From contig JAAYGJ010000145.1 in NCBI GenBank assembly GCA_012727745.1, positions 1-7,772 of the forward strand: a stretch of 7,772 nt of DNA. Direction: 5' to 3'. Made by a program: the position numbers and the translations under genes. The stretch comes from Clostridia bacterium (lineage in GTDB: Bacteria; Bacillota; DSM-521; Neomoorellales; Neomoorellaceae). Below are positions 1 to 5,332 of this stretch, piece after piece. The notes beneath the pieces are model-generated. The model was not told the origin of the DNA, did no database searches, and saw nothing but the letters and a program-made list of their open reading frames with translations. The stretch's first letter is position 1, and each line of letters begins with the position of its first letter.

Positions 1-272
1 AGCCAGTACACAGGAAAAAAATGTGGCAGCAAAAGTTTGCAGAGGGGGATTTTGCCTATTATGTAGTCCCCCCGGGTTCACTTCTGTGCAATAAACCTTT
101 AAAAGAGTTGAACCTGCCGCCGGAGCTGGTAATAGTTTCTGTCCGGCGGGGGAGGCGGACAATTGTCCCTCATGGAGATACGATTATCAGGCCCCATGAC
201 CGTTTACTCATTTTTGCTGCGTCGGCTGAAACCCTGACAGATATAGAACAAAAAATGAACCTTATGCGCTGA
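1..272 (+). CDS. 3' end of ion channel/transporter with C-terminal RCK_C (TrkA-C) domain, possibly ClC-type
   Basis: The reading frame is open from position 3 with no upstream stop, so this is most likely the tail of a longer gene that starts outside the window; the ATG at 21 has only a weak AGGA before it. The visible ~90 residues fit the RCK_C/TrkA-C regulatory domain: a PPGSLLCNKPLKEL segment (usual pattern: G-S-x-L-x-G-K-x-L-x-E-L), a VSVRRG strand with basic turn, then VPHGDTIIRPHDRLLIF (usual pattern: P-x-G-D-T-x-I-x-x-G-D-x-L). RCK_C domains sit in the cytoplasm and are thought to bind small ligands that gate K+ channels, antiporters and some ClC chloride channels. The residues before the domain (HRKKMWQQKF) resemble the basic linker that follows the last membrane helix in clostridial ClC proteins, from memory. 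The transporter type is inference because no membrane segment lies in the window. The stop is followed by a hairpin at 282-320. Confidence 0.7.
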   Translation, partial: PVHRKKMWQQKFAEGDFAYYVVPPGSLLCNKPLKELNLPPELVIVSVRRGRRTIVPHGDTIIRPHDRLLIFAASAETLTDIEQKMNLMR

Positions 273-281
273 CAGAGCCAG

Positions 282-320
282 GATTAGACCAGGTAGCAGT
301 TTTTGCCCCTGGTCTTAATC
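282..320 (+). terminator. Hairpin after the RCK_C gene, possible terminator
   Basis: GATTAGACCAGG at 282-293 pairs with CCTGGTCTTAATC at 308-320, a 12-bp stem with one bulged A and a loop of about 14 nt. It begins 10 nt after the stop codon, as a terminator would. The 3' side is followed by ATTTAATATA rather than a run of T, so termination is uncertain. The right arm also lies within the spacer of a possible promoter for the next gene. Confidence 0.4.
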
Positions 321-332
321 ATTTAATATAAA
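303..332 (+). promoter_or_regulatory. Possible sigma-A-type promoter for the amidase operon
   Basis: TTGCCC (303-308) and TATAAA (327-332) are separated by 18 nt, matching 4/6 and 5/6 of the TTGACA/TATAAT consensus. Transcription would begin near 339, about 20 nt before the ATG at 361 or 50 nt before the alternative TTG at 391. This is a consensus match only. Confidence 0.3.
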
Positions 333-360
333 TTAGCCGCATAAGATTAGTACGGGCGCC

Positions 361-1287
361 ATGCACCTGTTTAATGACGGGGTGAAGATATTGGCAAAAA
401 AAGCAAGCCTGACTAATCTTCGCAGCTTTATAACTGAAGAAAAGGGGCAGCAGTTCAGCAATGTGGTTATAGAGTCTACGGCCGCTGTGCCGCTAGAGAT
501 TAGCTATCCCCGGCCCAATCTGTGCCGGGTAAGCTTAAGCGCCGAGCTTATTATGTACCCCGGTCCCCTGGTGGTCAGGGATGGTATTGTTGCTGAGGTT
601 GTGATAAAGCCCGCTGCTGCCGCTCAGGTCGAATTGGATATTAGCCTTGAGGAAGCTGTCCAGGCCCTGATAACAACTGTTAAAGGACTACCTTACCGGA
701 CTGTTTTTGGCTTTAGCCGCAAGCCACTGTATGATTTTTATCAAGACAAAGAAATAGTAATCGATCCGGGGCATGGCGGTGCGGACGGTGGCTGGCGGGG
801 TCCGGTAGACCTGTGGGAAAGGGATATGGCCTGGCAGACTGCTGGCGAACTGGCGGCAATCCTGGCAGGCTATGGCGCCAGGGTTGTTTTAACCCGGGGG
901 GAAGGAGAGAACCCTTCCTGGCAGCAACGTCTGAGCAAGGTCGGCCCGGCCACTTTTTGTTTTGTCAGTGTACACCATTATGGTAATACTGATAGAGAGC
1001 AGCGCGGTACTGCTGTACTTTACAACCCTCGCCTGCCCGGCAACGAACAGCTGGCAGAAGTAGTACTAGAAAGGATAATAAACAAGGTGAAAACCCCGGC
1101 CCGCGGAATTAAAGCAGACAACGAACTGGCGTTACTGGGGGAAGTCCCGGCACTTAAGCTGGAGCCAGTAACGATAACCAACTGGGTTGACGAGGGCCTG
1201 CTGCGCAATCCTTATTTGCATCGTAAGGTCGCCCTGCAAACAGTGCTGGGCATCAAACAATATTTCAGGGCGGGAGAAAAGTTATGA
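361..1287 (+). CDS. N-acetylmuramoyl-L-alanine amidase (Amidase_3 type) with AMIN-like N-terminus, no signal peptide
   Basis: Zinc amidase of the Amidase_3 family, which cuts the bond between N-acetylmuramic acid and L-alanine in peptidoglycan. The catalytic domain covers about residues 130-303. IDPGHGG gives zinc ligand His138, WERDM gives Glu153, and SVHH gives His205; Glu268 in LEPVTITN sits where the family has its catalytic glutamate (usual form: V-E-x-G-F-L-S-N). Residues ~15-128 (TNLRSF... to the FSRKPLYDF junction) look like a divergent AMIN domain, which in other amidases binds the wall. There is no N-terminal signal peptide or membrane helix, so secretion is not evident; mother-cell amidases such as CwlC also lack one. 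The ATG at 361 has no clear ribosome binding site. The in-frame TTG at 391 (protein LAKKASLTNL...) has GGGGTGA five bases upstream and may be the true start. The stop overlaps the next gene by ATGA, implying translational coupling. Confidence 0.85.
   Translation: MHLFNDGVKILAKKASLTNLRSFITEEKGQQFSNVVIESTAAVPLEISYPRPNLCRVSLSAELIMYPGPLVVRDGIVAEVVIKPAAAAQVELDISLEEAVQALITTVKGLPYRTVFGFSRKPLYDFYQDKEIVIDPGHGGADGGWRGPVDLWERDMAWQTAGELAAILAGYGARVVLTRGEGENPSWQQRLSKVGPATFCFVSVHHYGNTDREQRGTAVLYNPRLPGNEQLAEVVLERIINKVKTPARGIKADNELALLGEVPALKLEPVTITNWVDEGLLRNPYLHRKVALQTVLGIKQYFRAGEKL
379..385 (+). promoter_or_regulatory. Candidate ribosome binding site for an alternative TTG start of the amidase
   Basis: GGGGTGA resembles GAGGTGA, the complement of the 16S rRNA tail, with one mismatch. 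It ends five bases before the in-frame TTG at 391. The ATG at 361 has no comparable site, so the shorter protein (298 residues) is at least as likely. Confidence 0.4.
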
Positions 1288-1943
1288 ACAAGAAAAAAAC
1301 GAGCAAAGGCATAGCATTTGCTAAAATCCCCATCCGCACGCATATCGTTACCGAATCGGACCGGATTGTAAAATTGGTAAGGCAATACTGCGCCGGGCTT
1401 GCCTGCCCGGGTGACGTTATCTGCCTTGCTGAGAGCGTGGTGGCTATTACCCAGAGACGGGCTATCCTGCCCCAGGAGGTAAAGCCCGGCAAACTGGCCC
1501 ATTTCTTATGCCGCTTTCCCGCCAAACATGGTAGCCTGGCAACACCGCCGGCAATGCAGTTAGCTTTGGAAGAAGTAGGCAGCATCCGCCTGCTGGCCGG
1601 TTGTCTGGCAGCGGCAATCGGCAAAATAATCAGGGTAAAAGGCCTATTTTATATAGTGGCCGGGCGCCAGCTGGCCTTGATAGACGATATTGCCGGTACT
1701 ATGCATCCCTATGAAAGGCATATTGTTATGGGACCCCGGGATCCGGGGAAAATTGTCAGGTCAATTAAGAGAGTAACCGGCGCTGAGGCAGCAATTGTGG
1801 ATGTTAATGATATGGGCTGTGTAGATATACTGGCTATCAGCGACCGTAGCTACAGCGGAGCTGTTAAGGAGGCTTTGCAGGATAATCCCTTTGGCAATGA
1901 GGATGAACAAACACCGCTGGTTGTCTTAAAACGCAAACGTTAA
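1284..1943 (+). CDS. Coenzyme F420-0:L-glutamate ligase-like protein (CofE/F420_ligase family, divergent)
   Basis: 219 residues resembling the F420_ligase (CofE) fold. True CofE enzymes use GTP to add gamma-linked glutamate to F420-0. Family-like features are the PIRTHIVTESDRIVKLV start, the PGDVICLAESVVAITQRRAI segment (CofE: G-D-x-x-x-x-x-E-K-I-V-S-x-x-E-G-R), IDDIAGT at 133-139 in the place of the CofE IDESN region, and AIVDVND at ~171-176 where CofE has an I-x-D-T segment. The CofE GRPWR-type stretch is not recognisable, so the substrate may differ. From memory, Clostridia without known F420 synthesis carry a closely similar protein with an LATPPAMQLA core and a DNPFGNxDxQTPLVV tail; the true function is unknown. 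The start overlaps the amidase stop (ATGA) and has GGGAG seven bases upstream. No signal peptide or membrane segment is seen, so it should be cytosolic. A terminator follows directly. Confidence 0.75.
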   Translation: MNKKKTSKGIAFAKIPIRTHIVTESDRIVKLVRQYCAGLACPGDVICLAESVVAITQRRAILPQEVKPGKLAHFLCRFPAKHGSLATPPAMQLALEEVGSIRLLAGCLAAAIGKIIRVKGLFYIVAGRQLALIDDIAGTMHPYERHIVMGPRDPGKIVRSIKRVTGAEAAIVDVNDMGCVDILAISDRSYSGAVKEALQDNPFGNEDEQTPLVVLKRKR

Positions 1944-1949
1944 CAAATC

Positions 1950-1971
1950 AAAAGCCCGTCAGGGCTTTTTT
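1950..1971 (+). terminator. Rho-independent terminator of the amidase/F420-ligase-like operon
   Basis: AAAAGCCC pairs with GGGCTTTT around a GTCA loop, followed by T through 1971. It begins six bases after the stop codon of the F420-ligase-like gene, so it closes this two-gene unit. Confidence 0.9.
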
Positions 1972-1973
1972 AC

Positions 1974-2002
1974 TTGTGTCATGGCTGCCAGCAACCTATA
2001 AT
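1974..2002 (+). promoter_or_regulatory. Possible sigma-A-type promoter for the metallophosphoesterase gene
   Basis: A perfect TATAAT at 1997-2002 lies 17 bases after TTGTGT (1974-1979; only TTG matches the -35 consensus). It sits just after the preceding terminator. Transcription would start near 2009, giving a leader of about 120 nt that begins with the 2012-2040 hairpin. Confidence 0.4.
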
Positions 2003-2011
2003 AGACTAGAC

Positions 2012-2040
2012 TGGCAATCATTTTATAAGTATTATTGCCA
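2012..2040 (+). repeat. Inverted repeat in the leader of the metallophosphoesterase gene
   Basis: TGGCAAT (2012-2018) and ATTGCCA (2034-2040) are perfect 7-base inverted arms around a 15-nt AT-rich loop. If transcription begins at the proposed promoter, this hairpin forms the very 5' end of the message and could stabilise it; it could also be an operator. No T-run follows, so it is not a terminator. Confidence 0.4.
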
Positions 2041-2100
2041 ATAAATGGTTTTATATAACAGCGGGCAAGATTGTAAACAGAGCAAGACATTAAAGGTTGT

Positions 2101-2110
2101 TAAACGTTTA
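2101..2110. promoter_or_regulatory. Perfect 10-bp palindrome TAAACGTTTA before the metallophosphoesterase gene
   Basis: TAAACGTTTA reads the same on both strands and lies eight bases before the ribosome binding site at 2118. A site this short could be an operator or chance in AT-rich DNA; no regulator can be named. Confidence 0.25.
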
Positions 2111-2130
2111 TATTACCGGAGGGGGTAAGG

Positions 2131-2811
2131 GTGGCATTATTTGCCATTGCTGATTTGCACCTTGGTCGGGATATGGATATGTTCGGGCCGGTCTGGCTAA
2201 ATCACCTGGCTAAACTGGCTGCCTACTGGTCGGCGGTGGTAGGCTCGGAGGATACGGTTTTAATTCTGGGGGATATTAGCTGGGGCATGCGCCTGGAAGA
2301 GGCTTTGCCTGACTTGCAGTTTATTAAAGGCTTGCCAGGGTCCAAACGTCTATTGAAGGGTAACCATGATTACTGGTGGCAAACGGAACGGAAAATGTCC
2401 GCAGCTATTCTTGATTCTAAGCTGGCCTTACTTAAGCCGGAACTGATCGAAGGGATAGCTATATGTGGCACCCGCGGCTGGTTATTGCCCCAGCATCCTT
2501 CATTTAATGAAGAGACTGATACCAGAGTTTATCGGCGTGAGTTGTTACGCCTGGAAATGGCTTTGGAAGGTGCAGCCCGCTTGGATAGCTCCAAGCCCCC
2601 GGTGGTATTGATGCATTTTCCCCCGGCTTACCGGGATGAAGCAAGCGATTTTGTTCGTATAATGCAAAGCTATGGAGTACGCCACTGCTATTATGGCCAC
2701 CTGCACGGGCCTGCCCAGGAAAGAGCCCTGATTGGTGAGGCCTGGGGGATTAATTTTCATTTGGTAGCTGCTGATTATGTCAATTTTACGCCGGTTTTAA
2801 TAAAGCTTTGA
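2131..2811 (+). CDS. Metallophosphoesterase (COG1768-like predicted phosphohydrolase)
   Basis: 226-residue calcineurin-like metallophosphoesterase with the full set of metal-binding motifs: DLH (Asp8, His10), GDISW (Asp48), GNHD (Asn78, His79, Asp80), a later MHFPP (His162), and GHLHG (His190, His192). Such enzymes use two metal ions to hydrolyse phosphomono- or diesters. The overall pattern (ADLHLG, MDMFGPVW, LILGDISWGM, LEEALPDLQFI, KGNHDYWW) matches the short, single-domain COG1768 group of Firmicutes, whose physiological substrate is not known to me. The GTG start is supported by GGAGGGGGT at 2118-2126, five bases upstream. No signal peptide is seen, so it should be cytosolic. It stands alone between two terminators, with a possible promoter at 1974-2002. 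Confidence 0.9.
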   Translation: MALFAIADLHLGRDMDMFGPVWLNHLAKLAAYWSAVVGSEDTVLILGDISWGMRLEEALPDLQFIKGLPGSKRLLKGNHDYWWQTERKMSAAILDSKLALLKPELIEGIAICGTRGWLLPQHPSFNEETDTRVYRRELLRLEMALEGAARLDSSKPPVVLMHFPPAYRDEASDFVRIMQSYGVRHCYYGHLHGPAQERALIGEAWGINFHLVAADYVNFTPVLIKL

Positions 2812-2822
2812 TTGAATAGCTG

Positions 2823-2857
2823 ACACCTGTCCAGAATAAGGACAGGTTGTTTTTTTT
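2823..2857 (+). terminator. Rho-independent terminator of the metallophosphoesterase gene
   Basis: ACCTGTCC (2825-2832) pairs perfectly with GGACAGGT (2840-2847) around AGAATAA, followed by TG and then eight T (2850-2857). It starts 11 bases after the stop codon. Confidence 0.93.
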
Positions 2858-2986
2858 AGGGAACATAATTCCTGCAAGCGGCGTCTATTATAAGTAGCTA
2901 TTGCTATATATTGCCGGGTGAGGAGGGTAGTTGGCAAATCTGGTTATAAAATTTAGTTTAGTAGGGAGGAAAGGGAGAAAGTAATC

Positions 2987-5191
2987 ATGAGCTACTTCAG
3001 GCACAATAAATGTTTATCGCTTATAACGTCTATAATCCTGCTAATTTGTCTCCTTGCCTGTTACCCTCAGGCAGTGACGGCAAACTCGCTAAGCCTGATG
3101 GAAACAGAAGTAGAGGGGCTCCCGCTGGCAACTGGAGTCCAATATTCTGCCTATAACATTGAGGGGGTAGACTACCAGCAAGCGGTAAAAGTTTTGACCA
3201 TCGATCCAGGGGACCAGTTTACTTTGTTTGAAACAGCACTATCTAGCTCTGGTCTGGCAGCTGGACGGGAAAAACCTACTGCTATGGCGGCCAGGTTGTC
3301 CGGGGAGGAACGGGTGGCGGTGGCAGCAACTAACGGTGATTTTTACAGCACTCGGCTGCCCTATCTGCCCATCGGCATGCAAATTAGTAACGGGGAATTG
3401 TTAATCAGCCCCCAGGGTTTTCCGGCCCTGGGTCTGACTAAGGATAAGCAAGCCTTTATTGCTGTCCCGGTTATGGATGCATATGTTTCGGTAAAGCGAG
3501 CAATACCGGGGCCGAAAGGTGAGAGTATAAATCAGACCTTTACCTATCCTCTTAGCCGGATAAACCGGGAAAGGGGTAGCGATATGCTGGTACTATACAC
3601 CTCGGCTTTTGCCGCCAGCACAGCTACCAACGATTATGGTACGGAAGTAATACTAAAAGATATAGAGTTGCCCCTTGAAGCAGGCAATACATATAGGGGC
3701 ATTGTGGCTACTAAGATCAAAAATAAAGGCGACAATTTGATCCCTCGCGATGGGGTAATTTTGTCCGGCCACGGTAAGGCACAGGAGTTTTTAGACGCTA
3801 TTAACCCTGGCGACAAAGTAGAACTGGTGCTCAAGTTTACTGATCCTCGCTGGCACGAGGTTGAACAGGCTATAGGGGGTCGTGATATTCTGCTGGTGGA
3901 CGGCAAAGTTGCATTGCCTGCAGACACGAAGGATACCCTGATAACTTCCCGCCATCCCCGCACTGCCATAGGATTAAAGCCGGACGGCCGTCTAGAAATT
4001 GTGGTAGTTGACGGTCGCCAGCCCGGTTACAGCGATGGCATGACCCTTTTTGAACTGGCCGCATTTATGCAGAAGCGGGGGATTGTCACGGCCTTAAATC
4101 TTGACGGTGGAGGTTCTTCTGTGCTGGCAGCCCGTAATGTGGGTGAATACGGCCTGTCGCTTTTGAGCAGGCCGGCAGGAGGACAGGAGAGAAATGTAAC
4201 TAACGCCCTGGTAGTATTTACTACTGCGCCTCAGGGCGAACTAACCTATTTGTACATCCTCCCCGGTGCTATAAAACTATATCAAGGCTCCCGGGTGCAG
4301 TTTGATTTACGTGCCCATGAGAATTATTATAACCCGGCGCCATTGCCTGATATAGTAACCTGGCAGCAAAAAGGGAATCTGGGGGATTTTGTGGCTCCTG
4401 GCGTATTTAAAGCGAAAAAACCCGGCAAGGGGGAGATTATTGCTGCAGTTGGAGATAAAAAAGCTAACTCCCAGGTAACTGTAGTCGACAAAATTCACCG
4501 GCTGGTAATAAGCCCGGATATTGTTTTGCTGCGGCCAGGCTCTGAGCAGCAGTTTACTGTAACTGCCTATGATGCTGAAGGCGACGAGATTATAGTTGAC
4601 AATGCTTTGTATCAGTGGACGATGAACGAAGGTTTGGGTTTGCTGGACGAGGAGAACGGGGTATTACAAGTAAAAGGCGAGCCACGTAATGCCTGGTTGA
4701 AGGTGAGACTGGGAGACCAGGAAGCGGTAGCAAAAATCAACCCTGAATTGACAATAGTTCTTGAGGGACAGCCGTTGACAGGCCAGGAGCTTTCCCTGGT
4801 GGTACGACATGACGGTGTGCCGTTAGAGGGAGTTACAATTCGGCAAATCCAGCCGGCGGCTACCATAGGCGAGGTAACGGCCTCGGCCCTAAACGTGCGC
4901 AGTGGGCCGGGTACAGAACATAAAGTTATGGCCCTGCTGCCGAGGGGCCAGAAGGTAACTGTTGTAGAAAAGCTGGCAAATAATTGGTTGCGGATACAGC
5001 TTCCCGGCGGCCAGGAGGGCTATGTAGCGGCGGAATATGTCTTAGTTCAAGCAGGGTCACGGGTTTTAGGTCAAACCGATAGCCAGGGCAGAGTAAAATT
5101 TACTGCCACCCTGGCCGGCAATTATAGCTTTGAAGCAGTTAAGGAAGGTTACCTTAGCGGCAGACTAGAACAAGTGTTTAGCAGCAGGTAG
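2987..5191 (+). CDS. Exported phosphodiester glycosidase (NAGPA domain) with Ig-like regions and SH3b domain
   Basis: 734 residues. An export signal spans about 1-32 (basic start, LITSIILLICLLA core, likely cut after VTA at 32); LLAC at 22-25 also fits a lipobox, so lipid anchoring is possible. Residues ~50-415 are a phosphodiester glycosidase domain (NAGPA family): TNGDFY (115-120), RHPRTAIG (322-329), VVVDGRQPGYSDGM, and the hallmark NLDGGGSS (371-378). The family removes sugars linked through a phosphodiester; in bacteria the substrates are probably envelope or polymer sugars. Two Ig/Big-like beta regions follow (~418-501 and ~502-585), then a bacterial SH3 domain (~632-686; ALNVRSGPGTEHKV, NNWLRIQ, GYVAAEYV), which usually binds the cell wall. 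The SH3b seems inserted inside a further beta-sandwich (~588-622 plus ~688-734). The start is supported by GGGAG at 2973-2977. It converges with the next gene, so it is probably transcribed alone. Confidence 0.88.
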   Translation: MSYFRHNKCLSLITSIILLICLLACYPQAVTANSLSLMETEVEGLPLATGVQYSAYNIEGVDYQQAVKVLTIDPGDQFTLFETALSSSGLAAGREKPTAMAARLSGEERVAVAATNGDFYSTRLPYLPIGMQISNGELLISPQGFPALGLTKDKQAFIAVPVMDAYVSVKRAIPGPKGESINQTFTYPLSRINRERGSDMLVLYTSAFAASTATNDYGTEVILKDIELPLEAGNTYRGIVATKIKNKGDNLIPRDGVILSGHGKAQEFLDAINPGDKVELVLKFTDPRWHEVEQAIGGRDILLVDGKVALPADTKDTLITSRHPRTAIGLKPDGRLEIVVVDGRQPGYSDGMTLFELAAFMQKRGIVTALNLDGGGSSVLAARNVGEYGLSLLSRPAGGQERNVTNALVVFTTAPQGELTYLYILPGAIKLYQGSRVQFDLRAHENYYNPAPLPDIVTWQQKGNLGDFVAPGVFKAKKPGKGEIIAAVGDKKANSQVTVVDKIHRLVISPDIVLLRPGSEQQFTVTAYDAEGDEIIVDNALYQWTMNEGLGLLDEENGVLQVKGEPRNAWLKVRLGDQEAVAKINPELTIVLEGQPLTGQELSLVVRHDGVPLEGVTIRQIQPAATIGEVTASALNVRSGPGTEHKVMALLPRGQKVTVVEKLANNWLRIQLPGGQEGYVAAEYVLVQAGSRVLGQTDSQGRVKFTATLAGNYSFEAVKEGYLSGRLEQVFSSR

Positions 5192-5200
5192 CTGCTAAAC
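5176..5200 (+). repeat. Perfect hairpin straddling the stop codon of the glycosidase gene
   Basis: GTTTAGCAGC (5176-5185) and GCTGCTAAAC (5191-5200) are perfect 10-base inverted arms around AGGTA. The TAG stop (5189-5191) falls in the loop and the first base of the right arm. No T-run follows, so it is not a classical terminator; it may protect the message end or slow ribosomes. Confidence 0.6.
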
Positions 5201-5265
5201 TCGCTAGTATTGGGAAGGTGTTTAAGAAGGCAGGCGGGAAGAAGGGCTGTCGAGCCAGCGCCATC

Positions 5266-5310
5266 AATTAGGATAGGGGGCGGCTAAAAGCCGCCCCCTA
5301 TCCTAATTTT
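5266..5310. terminator. 20-bp perfect hairpin between convergent genes, bidirectional terminator
   Basis: The sequence at 5266-5285 is perfectly complementary to 5289-5308 (20 bp with a GGGGGCGG core, AAA loop). On the plus strand it is followed by TTTT, making a strong terminator for the glycosidase gene. On the minus strand it lies 24 bases beyond the stop codon of the 5333-6946 gene and has only AATT at its 3' end, so it probably serves both genes, less strongly for the minus one. Confidence 0.9.
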
Positions 5311-5332
5311 ATTTACTGCCTCCAGGTTGTGT

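Noticed and set aside
1265..1624. 119-residue minus-strand frame across the amidase/ligase-like junction
   Set aside because: It is antisense to two well-supported coupled genes and has no family-like features.
2931..2959. Promoter candidate TTGGCA - 17 bases - TAGTTT before the glycosidase gene
   Set aside because: The -35 is good, but the -10 matches only three of six bases and transcription would start almost at the ribosome binding site.
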